A stretch of 64,000 nt of DNA from Acidobacteriota bacterium (GCA_024277255.1 JAJRVQ010000156.1:1-64000), one strand, 5' to 3'. Numbered from the stretch's first letter, positions 45,326 through 55,062 are shown. Numbers and translations are program-made. Notes: generated by a model not told the origin, from the letters alone.

Positions 45326-47414
45326 ACCACGGTCTGTCGCCGTCCTGGTTGGCGCCTTGTGGCTGCTGGCCGGAGCGGCCTCGGCACAAACCGTGGCGTG
45401 GACGGCGCCCTGGGAATTCTGGACCGACCTGAGACGGGTCTCGGTGGTGCCGCAGGACGGCCGCACTTTGTTGCGCAGCAGCCATTGCCCCTCCGGCTGC
45501 CGCAAGGACCGCCATTCAGCGGGCGATGAGCGCTACTTGCGGCGAGACGGCAAGGAAGGGGTGATCTTCGAGGAGGCGGGTCCCGGCGCCATCACCCGCA
45601 TCTGGATGACCACCAGTGCCGGCACCGGCGTCAGCGCAGCGATCGACCCCAGAATCCGGCTGCGCATCTACTTCGACGGTGAAGCGACGGCGCGCATCGA
45701 CCTGCCGCTGGCGGAGCTGTTCAGCGGCAACAGCGCACCGTTCACCGCGCCGCTGGTGGGTGACCGGTTGAGTTCCAGCGGCGGCTATTTCAGCTACCTG
45801 CCGCTGGTCTATCAGGATGGCTGCCGGGTCACCCTGGAGGGGGCCGACAAGACCAACCTCTGGTTCCAGTTCAGCTTCCACCGGCTGCGCTCCGATCGGG
45901 TGCTCGCCACCTTCGCCGGGGATGAGGACTTGAGCCGTCTGCGCCAGCTAATGGCGACTCCGGGGGCCGACCCCTGGCTGTCACAGTCCGACTACCCGGC
46001 GGGAACCACCACCGAGGCGGTTGTGGATCTCGCGCCGGGAGAGCTGACGCCGATCTTCGCCGCCGTCGGTACCGGCTTGCTCGACGCCTTCAAACTCGAC
46101 CTGCCGGCCGAGGCCTGGCAGCAGGTCAAGGTGATCCTACGCTTCGACGGCGAGACTACAGCCGATCTGCCGGTGGCCGACTTCTTCGCCCTGGGATCGG
46201 TCCAGCCGGGGTTGGCGAGCGAGCTTCCAACCCGATCGCTTTTGCTGGGGCTGGACGCCGCCGGCCGGCTGTACAGCTACTGGCCGATGCCGTTTCATTC
46301 GGGCGCCACCTTCTGGTTGCTCAATCAGGGCGATGAGACCGTGCCGGTGGCTTACGGCGTGCGGCGCAGCGCGCTGGGACCGTTACCGGGCAGCGGCCGC
46401 TTCGCAGTCACCCTGAAGGTGGCGGCGCCGCTGACCACCTCCGGAGACCTGCCGGTGCTGGCGCTCGAAGGGGCCGGCAAGTGGGTCGGCCTGTTTGCCG
46501 AGATGGGCTCGGTGGATGGGGTCAACAGCCTCTACCTGGAGGGGGACGAGCGGATCTACCTGGACGGCTCCGCCCATCCGGCGCTCTACGGCACGGGAGT
46601 GGAGGATACCTTCAACGGCGGCTTCTACTTTGATCAGGGGCCGTTCGGCAGGGCCCTGCACGGCATGGAGTTCAAACGCCGGGTGGCTGGTCCGGTGGCC
46701 AACGAGGAGAGGGCGGCGGCCTATCGGTGGATGTTGGCCGATGCGGTCTCTTTCGCCGGCGGTTTGCGGGCCGGGTTCGAGCGCGGTCCTACCGGCGACT
46801 CGACCCTGCGCGCCCGCACGGTGGCCTTTCACTACCTGGCGCCGCCGCCGGCTCTTGTCGCGGTCGATCAGCTCGATCTGTCGGACCCCGCCTCGCGGGC
46901 CGAGCACGACTTTCAAAGCGACCCCGCCGCCAGGGACTACCTGCTCACCGGCCTCTTCGAAGGCGAGCCGGCGGTGGCGCTGTCGGCCGCCGGATTGCGC
47001 CGGCCAGCGGGGTCGAGTTCGACCTTCACCTTCGACTCGGCCGGGTGTGGCGGCGGCCTGCTGTTGCGCCGCCGCTTCGACGCTCGGCACGGTGGCCAGG
47101 CCGGTGAGATCTGGATCGACGGGCAACCGGTGGCAGCTCTCTCTTACGCCGCGCCCAACGGCGATCGCCGGTGGCGCGAGGTCGATCTTCACCTGCCGCC
47201 CAGGGCTGCCGGTCCGTTGGCCATCGAAGTTCGTGCCGCTCCGGCTCCGGCGGGCGAGCGACGCCGCCTGTTCAGGCGGCGCGCCACCACCGACTTCACC
47301 GAATTCCGCTACGAACTCTGGTGTCGCATCGACGATCGGATCTTCGCCGACGGCTTCGAGAGCGGTGGCCTCGCCGCCTGGAGCCCCGCCGAGCGGCTCC
47401 CCTGGCCGCACTGA
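45309..47414 (+). CDS. DUF2961 / GH172-like exported protein
   Basis: About 701 residues if it starts at the TTG at 45309, which overlaps the previous gene; the start is uncertain, but the signal peptide (VAVLVGALWLLAGAASAQ) begins soon after. Key segments: GPGAITRIWMTTS, RIYFDGEATARIDLPLAELFSG, YLPLVYQDGCRVTLE, and DGSAHPALYGTGVEDTFNGGFYFD, all typical of DUF2961, whose founding members are GH172 glycosidases acting on fructosyl or arabinofuranosyl bonds. The C-terminus ends DRIFADGFESGGLAAWS, a tail also seen on other exported proteins. A secreted or periplasmic carbohydrate-active role is likely. Confidence 0.82.
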   Translation: MIRRSRPRSVAVLVGALWLLAGAASAQTVAWTAPWEFWTDLRRVSVVPQDGRTLLRSSHCPSGCRKDRHSAGDERYLRRDGKEGVIFEEAGPGAITRIWMTTSAGTGVSAAIDPRIRLRIYFDGEATARIDLPLAELFSGNSAPFTAPLVGDRLSSSGGYFSYLPLVYQDGCRVTLEGADKTNLWFQFSFHRLRSDRVLATFAGDEDLSRLRQLMATPGADPWLSQSDYPAGTTTEAVVDLAPGELTPIFAAVGTGLLDAFKLDLPAEAWQQVKVILRFDGETTADLPVADFFALGSVQPGLASELPTRSLLLGLDAAGRLYSYWPMPFHSGATFWLLNQGDETVPVAYGVRRSALGPLPGSGRFAVTLKVAAPLTTSGDLPVLALEGAGKWVGLFAEMGSVDGVNSLYLEGDERIYLDGSAHPALYGTGVEDTFNGGFYFDQGPFGRALHGMEFKRRVAGPVANEERAAAYRWMLADAVSFAGGLRAGFERGPTGDSTLRARTVAFHYLAPPPALVAVDQLDLSDPASRAEHDFQSDPAARDYLLTGLFEGEPAVALSAAGLRRPAGSSSTFTFDSAGCGGGLLLRRRFDARHGGQAGEIWIDGQPVAALSYAAPNGDRRWREVDLHLPPRAAGPLAIEVRAAPAPAGERRRLFRRRATTDFTEFRYELWCRIDDRIFADGFESGGLAAWSPAERLPWPH

Positions 47415-47473
47415 GTCCCCATCTTGGCCCGCTGAGGGTACAATCACCGCCCCACCGACAGAGGAGTGCCACC

Positions 47474-48694
47474 ATGGCGGAAGAGAAGCTACTCGAAAAA
47501 GACGGTCCCACGCGACGCGACTTGCTAGCTGCCGGCGCCGGCCTCGGCGCGCTAGCCCTGTTCAGCGGCTGGCCGGCCTTGGCGCAGGAGATGGAAGCAC
47601 TGCCCGCCCCCGGTCAGCCGGCCGGAGAGTTCCTGGGCGTGGTGCCGTTCACCAAAACAGAGGGGCTTGTCTTCGGTCAGAAGAGCGGCAAAGGGCTGGA
47701 GGGGCGCCGTTTTTTCGATCTGTCGAGCCTGTCGCAGGAGAGGCTCATCACGCCGGCCGACCGCTTCTTCATCCGTACCCGCGCTCCCCAGGGGTTGCCT
47801 CCCGAGGAGGAGTGGAAACTGCGCGTTCGGCTCTACGGCGAAGGGCCGAGCCTGATCGGGCTCGACTGGCTGCACGAGCGCCAACGAGACCTCGGGGTTC
47901 ACCTGATCGAGGGGACGAGCAACCGGCTGGCCAATGGTTTCGGGGCGATCAGCGCGGCGCGCTGGACCGGTGTGCCGGTGACCGAGCTGCTCGCGGGCTA
48001 CGAGGCGGATCCTTATCCTTACGGCTTGTTGATCTCGGGCTATGACCGCCACCCGCGCATGGTGCCGGGCGAGCAGGCCGGAGCCAGCTGGATCTTCTCC
48101 TTCGAGCAACTGGAGGAGACCGGCGCCTTTCTGGCCACCCGGATGAACGGTCGCCCGTTGACCGCGGATCAGGGCGCTCCGGTGAGGCTGGTGGTGCCCG
48201 GGTGGTTCGGCTGCAGCTGCATCAAGTGGGTCCAAGACATCGTGGCGGTCGACTCTGAAGCCGGTGTGACCTCTCAGATGCGGCAGTATGCGCGACCGCT
48301 TCTCGTGGCCGGAAAACCTCGCTACGCCAGCCTCTTTCCGCCCGCCAAGATCGATCTTTCCGCGGTGGCGGTGCGGGTGGAGCGCTGGCGGGTCGAGGGT
48401 GAGATCGTCCACCGGATTGTGGGTATTGTCTGGGGCGGCGAGCAGCCGGTCGACCGCTTGAGTGTGCGGGTCATCTCGGAGGATTTTCGTGGCTCGACCT
48501 CGATGGTTCCCCAACCGATCACCGACTACAGCGCACCGGCCAACACCCGGAGTTGGGCGCTGTGGTCGCACACCGTGAAGCTGAATCAGCCGGGAAGGTA
48601 CCGCATCGCCTTCGTGGTTCCAGATCGGACGGTGGCGGCAAAGAGGCTGGTTCGTGGCAAGTTCAGTCGCCGGTTTGTCGCCGAGACTAGCTAA
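47474..48694 (+). CDS. Tat-exported sulfite-oxidase-like Moco enzyme
   Basis: 406 residues from the ATG at 47474 (GAGGAG upstream). The N-terminus has a Tat signal (TRRDLLAAGAGLGALALFSGW...LAQ). The body matches the oxidoreductase molybdopterin-binding domain: RFFIRTRAP, a central VVPGWFGCSCIKWVQDI with a Cys positioned as Mo ligand, and a C-terminal dimerisation domain (VEGEIVHRIVGIVWGGEQPVDRLSVRV, SWALWSHTVKLNQPGRYRI). The protein should be periplasmic. Possible substrates are sulfite or an oxidised sulfur or methionine compound. It stands alone between the DUF2961 gene and a small membrane protein. Confidence 0.88.
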   Translation: MAEEKLLEKDGPTRRDLLAAGAGLGALALFSGWPALAQEMEALPAPGQPAGEFLGVVPFTKTEGLVFGQKSGKGLEGRRFFDLSSLSQERLITPADRFFIRTRAPQGLPPEEEWKLRVRLYGEGPSLIGLDWLHERQRDLGVHLIEGTSNRLANGFGAISAARWTGVPVTELLAGYEADPYPYGLLISGYDRHPRMVPGEQAGASWIFSFEQLEETGAFLATRMNGRPLTADQGAPVRLVVPGWFGCSCIKWVQDIVAVDSEAGVTSQMRQYARPLLVAGKPRYASLFPPAKIDLSAVAVRVERWRVEGEIVHRIVGIVWGGEQPVDRLSVRVISEDFRGSTSMVPQPITDYSAPANTRSWALWSHTVKLNQPGRYRIAFVVPDRTVAAKRLVRGKFSRRFVAETS

Positions 48695-48746
48695 CGGCCC
48701 AACCACCGAACTCGCACCCGCTCACTCCGATCCAAGGAGGCTATCG

Positions 48747-49319
48747 ATGGCCGCAGAGACCGCGACACCCGCCATGACCTGGCTGCTCTTCGCCCTGATG
48801 ACCGTGGCCACCTGGGGTCTCTACGGGATCTTCTTGCACAGCGGCCAGTTGTCGATGGCCGATGCGGAACATGGCCGTATCAAGTCCTTCCTGTTCGTCG
48901 GTCTCGCCTACTTCGTCACCGCGGTGATGGCGCCGCTGGTCTTGCTGGTGATGCGGGGAGCCTCGTGGAGTTTCCCGGCGCGCGGCATCGGTTTGTCGCT
49001 GCTCGCCGGAACGCTGGGTGCGATCGGCGCTTTCTGTGTACTGCTCGCCTTTGGTGCCAAAGGAAGCCCGACCGTCGTCATGTCGATCATCTTTGCCGGC
49101 GCACCGATCATCAACGCCGTCGTCGCCCTGTGGCTGCATCCGCCGGCCGGCGGCATCAAGGCGCTACCCTGGCAGTTCGTCGCCGGAATCCTGCTGGCGG
49201 CGATCGGCGCCGGTATGGTGATGCGCTACAAACCGGCACCTGCGCCGCCCCCGGCACCGGCCAAAGCGGTGGCGGTGGCCACTCCCTCCTCGCCCTCCTC
49301 GCCCTCCTCGCCCTCCTAG
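48747..49319 (+). CDS. Small DMT-like membrane protein
   Basis: 190 residues from the ATG at 48747 (AAGGAGG upstream). Five hydrophobic segments between residues 8 and 158 resemble half of an EamA/DMT permease (TWLLFALMTVATWGLYGIF, then GTLGAIGAFCVLLAFGAKGSPTVVMSIIFAGAPIINAVVALW). The C-terminal 30 residues are soluble, Ala/Pro-rich, and end in a repeated P-S-S tract encoded by a 9-base tandem repeat (49282-49317). A transport role is plausible; the substrate is unknown. Confidence 0.72.
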   Translation: MAAETATPAMTWLLFALMTVATWGLYGIFLHSGQLSMADAEHGRIKSFLFVGLAYFVTAVMAPLVLLVMRGASWSFPARGIGLSLLAGTLGAIGAFCVLLAFGAKGSPTVVMSIIFAGAPIINAVVALWLHPPAGGIKALPWQFVAGILLAAIGAGMVMRYKPAPAPPPAPAKAVAVATPSSPSSPSSPS

Positions 49320-49347
49320 CTTCGCTGAAGCAGCCTCGCCTGAGCGG

Positions 49348-49872
49348 TCAATGGGGAATTCTTAGACTGTAGCGATTGCCGTGGGTGCGTGAGAAGAGGT
49401 CGTCGACCGCCTCCAGGAAGGCGCGTACGGTAGGGGGGAGCGGTGCGGCGGGGAAGAGATACTGTCGTTTGCCGACGCTCAACAGTACCGACTCTTCGCT
49501 CGCCGAGCGCAGCGCGCCAGCCGGTTGGGCGGTGCGTAGCTCCGCGGCCATCGCTTGCGAGTTGAGCAGCCGGCGCAGCCGAGCCAACTGCCGGTCCGCC
49601 ACCGGCCTCGACAGCGTTCGCCAGTCGGTGGTCACCAGATCGAGATCGCCCTGGTTGCTGATCGCCAGCTCGGTGACGACCGGTGCGGCGCCGCCGGTGG
49701 AATAGCGGATCTTGATCCAGGCGTGGTGGGTCTCATAGGAGCCCATGCCGGTGCAGCCGAAAAGAGCGACGGTGACCAGAGAGAGGACGAAGAGGCGGGC
49801 CGCGGCCGGCCAGCGCCGATCTGCGCGCCAGGGGGCGGCGGAGGTGGGTCGCGGTGTGAGGATCGAGGGCAT
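49348..49872 (-). CDS. Lipoprotein of unknown function
   Basis: 174 residues from the ATG at 49872. A long N-terminal region ends in a lipobox (VTVALFGCTG, Cys40). The mature domain starts with ETHHAWIKIRYSTGGAAPVVTELAISNQGDLDL, an apparent beta-hairpin, followed by mixed helix and strand (LARLRRLLNSQAMAAELRTA, ESVLLSVGKRQYLFP). No catalytic motif is seen. It faces the DMT-like gene, with 28 bases between stops, and is divergent from the 50-64 kb operon. Confidence 0.65.
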   Translation of the reverse strand: MPSILTPRPTSAAPWRADRRWPAAARLFVLSLVTVALFGCTGMGSYETHHAWIKIRYSTGGAAPVVTELAISNQGDLDLVTTDWRTLSRPVADRQLARLRRLLNSQAMAAELRTAQPAGALRSASEESVLLSVGKRQYLFPAAPLPPTVRAFLEAVDDLFSRTHGNRYSLRIPH

Positions 49873-50022
49873 GGGATCGACGCAGCGTCAGTCTCTTGTC
49901 GGCGGTCTCTTGTTGGCACTCTTTGCCGCGAACCGGCGGTATCGCTTGCCGCGAGTGGGTTGCGGAGTGAATTATGCGCCAACTTCGCCTTTTCGGCAGC
50001 GCTTGCCCAGGCCAAATCGTTA

Positions 50023-50040
50023 CTACTACAGCTGTGGTAG
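50023..50040. promoter_or_regulatory. Near-perfect 18-base palindrome before the 50-64 kb operon
   Basis: CTACTACAG/CTGTGGTAG pairs at eight of nine positions and lies in the 319-base spacer (49873-50191), 150 bases before the first gene of the operon. A direct repeat GGAGACCCACGGCG follows at 50052-50065 and 50072-50085. Either could be a regulator site. No gene is seen in the spacer. Confidence 0.4.
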
Positions 50041-50191
50041 GTTGGGATTGAGGAGACCCACGGCGAGTTGCGGAGACCCACGGCGTAGAATGGCGACCAT
50101 CGTCAAGACCATCACCGCCTCGTCCGCACACGCCTCGAGGTCGTAGAAGGCCAGATCGTTCCATGGAGCTGCAACGTTGGGAGTCAGTAGG

Positions 50192-52426
50192 ATGAATCGA
50201 AATCGCCTCGCGTTGGCGCTCCTGGCGCTGCTCCTCTTGTCTCTCGGTGGGCCGGCTCGAGCGGCCTCTGCCCGTGGCTCGCAATGGCCTACCTGGCGAG
50301 GGCCCGAGGGTAACGGGACCTCGCCGGCGACCGGCCTGGTTTCGAGCTGGTCGAAGGCGGGCGAAGGGTTGATCTGGCGCGACGATTGGACCGGGCGCTC
50401 GACACCGGTCGTCGTCGCCGGTCGCGTCTGTGCCAACGGCCGGCGTGGAGAAGGGATCGATCGTCAGGAAGCGGTCGCCTGTTGGGATGCCGGCAGCGGT
50501 GAGAAGCTGTGGGAGCGGCGCTTCAACGTCTACCACACGACGGTGCCGTGGAGTCGCGTCGGCTGGGCTCACATCACCGCCGACCCGGAGACCGGCTACC
50601 TCTACGCGCAAGGGGTGGGCGGCCTCTTCCAGTGTCTCGACAGCCGCGACGGCAGCACCGTGTGGTCGAAGTCCTTCCTGGAGGAGTACGGCTTCATGGA
50701 GGGCTACGGCGGACGCACGCAGACCGCGACCATCGACGAAGATCGGCTGGTGATCAGCTTCTCGAATACCAGTTGGGGCAAGCTGGCCCGGCCGCTGCAC
50801 CGCTATTTCGCCTTCGACAAACGCACCGGCGAACTGATCTGGGTCTCCAGCCCGGCTCCTTCGCAAGCCGACAAGAACACCCAATCCACCCCGGCCGTGG
50901 CGGTGGTGGGCGGTCGCCGCCTGCTCATCGCCGGCAACGGGGGAGGCGGCATCTACGCCATCGAGGCGCGCACCGGCAAGCCGGTTTGGAGCTTCCAACT
51001 CTCCAAGCGCGGGATCAACACTTCGGTGGTGGTCGACGGCGAGACCGTCTACGTCGCCCACAGTGAAGAGAATGTCGACAAGCCGGAGATGGGCCGGGTG
51101 GTGGCGATCGATGCCACCGGCAGCGGTGACGTGACCCGGACGCACGAGCGCTGGCGCTCGCCGGTCTCCTCCGGTTTTTCGACCCCCGCCCTGTACAAGG
51201 GCCGCCTCTACGTGGTCGACAACTCGGCCAACCTGCATGTGCTCGATGCCGCCAGCGGGGCGCAAATCGGCGAAGAGTTGAGCCTCGGCACGGTGGGCAA
51301 GGCCTCGCCGGTGATCGCCGACGGCAAGATCTACGTCACCGAGGTCAACGGCAAGTTCCACATCGTCAACATCGGCGATGAGGGATTGGCCATCATCGAC
51401 AGCGAGCAGCTCACCATGCCGGAGGGGCGCCACGCCGAGATCTACGGCTCGCCGGCGATCGCCTACGGGCGGATCTACTTCACCACCGAGGAGGGCATCT
51501 ACTGTCTCGGCAAGGAGGATCAGCCGTGGCCGCCGGCCGCCGGTGGCGAGCCTTCCGCCGCTGCGCTGGAGGAGCCGCCGGTGGCCGCCGGTGCAGCCGT
51601 GGCGACGGTGGTGGTGCGGCCGGCCGAGGTACTCCTGCGGCCGGGTGAGACGGCCGAGTTCTCGGTCGAGAGCTTCGATGCCATCGGTCGTTCGCTCGGC
51701 GTTCGTCCGGTCACCTCCTGGGCCACCGGCGCCGGCCTCGCCGGAACGGTCGAGGACGGTCGATTGACGGTGGCGCCGGATGTCGCCTTCCAGACCGGAA
51801 TGGTCGAGGCCAAGGTGGGCGAGGTGAGCGGCAAGGCGCGGGTGCGGGTGGTGGCCGATCCTCCCTACAGCGATGATTTCGAGAGCTACGAAGCCGGCAC
51901 CCGTCCGCCCTATTTTCTCGGCTACATCTCCCGCTTCGGCGTGGTGGATCTCGATGGAAACAAGGTCATCGCCAAAGGGCCGTCGCCGGTCAAGATCCAT
52001 CGCCACCACACTTTGTTGGGCAAACCGACCGATACCGGCTACACCATCCAGGCGGATCTGATGGGGGTCAAGACCGGCCGCAAGGTTCCCGACATGGGGC
52101 TGATCAACAGCGGTTACACCTTGGACATGATGGTGGCCTACCAGCAAGTACAGATTCGCTCCTGGGGAGCTGAGTTGCGCATGGCCGATCAGGTTCCGCT
52201 GCAATGGATTGCCGATACCTGGTACACGGTGAAGCTGCGGGTCGATGTCCAAGAGGGCAAGGCCCTGGTGCGTGGCAAGGTGTGGCCCAAGGGCGAGCCC
52301 GAGCCGGCCGCGTGGACGATCAGCGTGGAAGATCCACACCCGATCGCCAGCGGCAGCCCCGGCCTCTACGGCTACTCGCCGTCGCCGATCTACTACGACA
52401 ACCTCAAGGTGACACCCAACCGATGA
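50192..52426 (+). CDS. Secreted PQQ-like beta-propeller with C-terminal LamG-like domain (operon gene 1)
   Basis: 744 residues from the ATG at 50192; signal peptide MNRNRLALALLALLLLSLGGPARA. Residues 30-440 form a PQQ-like (BamB-type) propeller with the repeated 'A-x-D-x-x-T-G/S-G-x-x-x-W' pattern (CWDAGSGEKLWERR, AFDKRTGELIWVSS, AIEARTGKPVWSF). About 470-560 is an Ig-like domain (VVVRPAEVLLRPGETAEFSVESFD), and 570-744 a concanavalin-like domain (DDFESYEAGTRPPYF... YYDNLKVTP). No obvious heme motif; whether it binds PQQ is not clear. It overlaps the next gene as ATGA. Confidence 0.85.
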   Translation: MNRNRLALALLALLLLSLGGPARAASARGSQWPTWRGPEGNGTSPATGLVSSWSKAGEGLIWRDDWTGRSTPVVVAGRVCANGRRGEGIDRQEAVACWDAGSGEKLWERRFNVYHTTVPWSRVGWAHITADPETGYLYAQGVGGLFQCLDSRDGSTVWSKSFLEEYGFMEGYGGRTQTATIDEDRLVISFSNTSWGKLARPLHRYFAFDKRTGELIWVSSPAPSQADKNTQSTPAVAVVGGRRLLIAGNGGGGIYAIEARTGKPVWSFQLSKRGINTSVVVDGETVYVAHSEENVDKPEMGRVVAIDATGSGDVTRTHERWRSPVSSGFSTPALYKGRLYVVDNSANLHVLDAASGAQIGEELSLGTVGKASPVIADGKIYVTEVNGKFHIVNIGDEGLAIIDSEQLTMPEGRHAEIYGSPAIAYGRIYFTTEEGIYCLGKEDQPWPPAAGGEPSAAALEEPPVAAGAAVATVVVRPAEVLLRPGETAEFSVESFDAIGRSLGVRPVTSWATGAGLAGTVEDGRLTVAPDVAFQTGMVEAKVGEVSGKARVRVVADPPYSDDFESYEAGTRPPYFLGYISRFGVVDLDGNKVIAKGPSPVKIHRHHTLLGKPTDTGYTIQADLMGVKTGRKVPDMGLINSGYTLDMMVAYQQVQIRSWGAELRMADQVPLQWIADTWYTVKLRVDVQEGKALVRGKVWPKGEPEPAAWTISVEDPHPIASGSPGLYGYSPSPIYYDNLKVTPNR

Positions 52427-53961
52427 ATACCCCACTGATGAACGCATGGACGAACCTCGCACGCGGCTCCCGCCGGACCACTCTTGCCATCCTGGCCGCC
52501 GCCGTCGTGCCCTTGGGGTTGACGGCTAGCCTCGCCGGCGAAGAGCCGGCGATGTTCGGCAACACGCCGTCGCGCAACATGGTCTCCTCCGAGAAGGGGT
52601 TGCCCGCCACCTGGGATGTGGAGTCCGGCGCCAACGTGCTGTGGTCCGCGAAGCTGGGTAGCCAGGCTTACGGCGGCCCGGTGGTCTACGGCGGCAAGGT
52701 CTTTGTCGGCACCAACAACGAGGGCAAACGCAATCCCAAGCTGGAAGGGGATCGCGGCAACATGATGGCCTTCGACGCCAAGACCGGCGCCTTCCTCTGG
52801 CAGTCGGCGCACGCCAAGTTGCCGGCCGGCCGGGTCCACGACTGGCCGCTGCAAGGGGTGTGCTCAGCTCCCTATGTGGAGGGCGACCGGCTCTACTACG
52901 TGTCGAATCGGGCCGAGTTGATCTGCGCCGACACCGAGGGTTTTCGCGACGGCGAGAACGACGGCGCCGTCGTCGACGAGGTGGAGAAGAGCAAGATCGA
53001 TGAGGATGTGATCTGGAAGATCGACATGATCGGCGAACTCGACGTCTTCCCGCACAACCTGGCGGCCGGCAATCCGCTGGCCGTCGGCGACCTCCTCTAC
53101 ACGGTGACCGGCAACGGCGTCGACGAAGGGCACATCAACGTGCCGGCGCCCTTTGCTCCCAGCCTGATCGCGGTCAACAAAAAGACCGGCAAGGTGGTGT
53201 GGGAGAACGCCGCTCCCGGGCCGCGGATTCTGCACGGCTCGTGGTCCAACCCCTCCTACGGCGTGATGGGAGGCAAGGCGCAGCTGGTCTACCCCGGCGG
53301 CGACGGCTGGATCTACTCGCTCGAACCCAAGACCGGCAAGCTGATCTGGAAGTTCGACTGCAACCCCAAGGACTCCAAGTGGCAGCTGGGCGGTGCCGGT
53401 ACGCGCAACAACATCGTCGGCACGCCGGTGATCGACCACGATCGGGTCTACGTCGCCGTCGGCCAAGATCCGGAGCACGGCGAGGCGCCGGGCCATCTGT
53501 GGGCGATCGACGGCACCGGCAGCGGCGATGTGACCGAGACCGGCGTGGTCTGGCACCGCGGCGGCGAGGATTTCCAGCGCACCATCTCGACGGTGGCCGT
53601 CGCCGACGGCCTGGCCTACGCCGCCGACCTCTCCGGCTTTCTCTACTGCCTCGACGCCGGCACCGGCGAGCACTACTGGACCTACGACGCCTTCGCGGCG
53701 GTGTGGGGTTCCCCCTTCGTCGCCGACGGCAAGGTCTATCTCGGCGATGAGGATGGAGACGTGGCGATCCTCAAGCACGGCAAGAAGATGGAACTACTGG
53801 CCGAAATCAACATGGGCGCCGCGGTCTACACCACGCCGGTGGCCAAGGACGGTGTCCTCTTCCTGATGACTCGCAACCGGCTTTTTGCTCTGCGCCAGGG
53901 CGCCAACCCACCTCCCAAAGCCGAGAAGCCGGCGAAGGGCGCGGCGGAAGGCGAGGACTGA
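52423..53961 (+). CDS. Secreted PQQ-like beta-propeller (operon gene 2)
   Basis: 512 residues from the ATG at 52423, overlapping the previous stop. A signal region (LAILAAAVVPLGLTASLAGEE) is followed by a seven- or eight-bladed propeller: LWSAKLGSQAYGGPVVYGGKVFVGTNNEG, AFDAKTGAFLWQS, AVNKKTGKVVWEN, SLEPKTGKLIWKF, CLDAGTGEHYWTY. It has the same fold type as genes 1, 6 and 8 of the operon, but is clearly diverged from them. It is periplasmic or surface-located. A charged Lys/Pro-rich tail ends the protein. Confidence 0.85.
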   Translation: MNTPLMNAWTNLARGSRRTTLAILAAAVVPLGLTASLAGEEPAMFGNTPSRNMVSSEKGLPATWDVESGANVLWSAKLGSQAYGGPVVYGGKVFVGTNNEGKRNPKLEGDRGNMMAFDAKTGAFLWQSAHAKLPAGRVHDWPLQGVCSAPYVEGDRLYYVSNRAELICADTEGFRDGENDGAVVDEVEKSKIDEDVIWKIDMIGELDVFPHNLAAGNPLAVGDLLYTVTGNGVDEGHINVPAPFAPSLIAVNKKTGKVVWENAAPGPRILHGSWSNPSYGVMGGKAQLVYPGGDGWIYSLEPKTGKLIWKFDCNPKDSKWQLGGAGTRNNIVGTPVIDHDRVYVAVGQDPEHGEAPGHLWAIDGTGSGDVTETGVVWHRGGEDFQRTISTVAVADGLAYAADLSGFLYCLDAGTGEHYWTYDAFAAVWGSPFVADGKVYLGDEDGDVAILKHGKKMELLAEINMGAAVYTTPVAKDGVLFLMTRNRLFALRQGANPPPKAEKPAKGAAEGED

Positions 53962-53967
53962 CGGCCG

Positions 53968-55062
53968 ATGGCGGTGGAAGTGGAGCCAGGGTTGGCCGAA
54001 CGGCAGGCCGAGGCGGGCGCGCGCCTCGACGCCCACGTGCGCGAGATGGTCGCCTGGCACTTCAGCCCGGAAACCGGTTGTCCCTTCTGGCTCGATTTCG
54101 CCGCCAAGCTGCCCTTCGATCCGCGCGACAAGGTGGCGGGCTACGCTGACCTCAAGCTCCTCGGCCACTTCCAGGACGAGTGGCTGCGCGGCGGCCCGAT
54201 CCGCCGCTGGGTACCCCGGGCGCTGGCCGACCAGCCGCTCTACGTCTTCGAGACCGGCGGCTCGACCGGCCTACCCAAGTCGCGGATCAACATTCACGAC
54301 CTCCAGACCGACTATGAACTGTTCAGCGAGACGCTCGCCGGCGAGTCCTTCCCCCAGGGGGCCGACTGGCTGATGCTCGGACCGACCGGCCCGCGACGGC
54401 TGCGGCTGGCGATCGAGCACCTGGCGCAGCATCGCGGCGGGGTCGCCTTTCACGTCGACCTCGACCCGCGTTGGGTCAACAAGTTGATCCAGCGGGGCGA
54501 GCACCAGGAGATGGCGCTCTACAAGGAGCACGTCATCGACCAGGCGCTCAAGATCCTGCGGGCGCACGACACCGTACGCTGCCTGTTTACCACTCCCAAG
54601 TTGCTCGAAGCGTTGTGCGAGAAGGTCTCGCTGGGCAAACTGGGCATCCGGGGCATTTTCTGCGGCGGCACCGAGATGGACGCTCAGTTCCACCGCTTCG
54701 CCCGTGAGGAGCTGGTGCCGGGAATCGACTTCATCCCGACCTACGGCAATACGTTGATGGGGCTGGCCTGCTCGAAGCCGTTCGACGAGGCGGCCGGCGA
54801 CTACACCATCACCTACTATCCGCCGTCGCCGCGAGCAGTTTTCGAACTGGTCGACCCGGAAGAGACCGAGCGCACGGTCGAGTACGGCGAAACCGGTCGC
54901 GTCATGCTCACCACCTTGACCCCGGAGTTCTTCATGCCCCGTTTCCTCGAACGTGACGAAGGCGAGCGGGCGGAGCCGATCGACCTCTACCCCTGGGACG
55001 GGGTCAGCAACCTGCGGCTATTGAGCCAACTCTCGACCTCGGTGGTGGTGGGAGTCTACTGA
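53968..55062 (+). CDS. EhpF/PaaK-like adenylate-forming enzyme (operon gene 3)
   Basis: 364 residues from the ATG at 53968, six bases after gene 2. It has the ATP-binding loop of the ANL superfamily in YVFETGGSTGLPKSRINIHD (about 92-111), a middle GIFCGGTEMDAQF block and FIPTYGNTLMG, and ends soon after YGETGRVMLTTLTPEFFMPRFLERD. At 364 residues it lacks most of a full C-terminal lid, as do EhpF (griseoluteate pathway) and LuxE. No signal peptide, so cytoplasmic. It probably activates a carboxylic acid for reduction by the next gene product. Its stop overlaps the next start. Confidence 0.75.
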   Translation: MAVEVEPGLAERQAEAGARLDAHVREMVAWHFSPETGCPFWLDFAAKLPFDPRDKVAGYADLKLLGHFQDEWLRGGPIRRWVPRALADQPLYVFETGGSTGLPKSRINIHDLQTDYELFSETLAGESFPQGADWLMLGPTGPRRLRLAIEHLAQHRGGVAFHVDLDPRWVNKLIQRGEHQEMALYKEHVIDQALKILRAHDTVRCLFTTPKLLEALCEKVSLGKLGIRGIFCGGTEMDAQFHRFAREELVPGIDFIPTYGNTLMGLACSKPFDEAAGDYTITYYPPSPRAVFELVDPEETERTVEYGETGRVMLTTLTPEFFMPRFLERDEGERAEPIDLYPWDGVSNLRLLSQLSTSVVVGVY

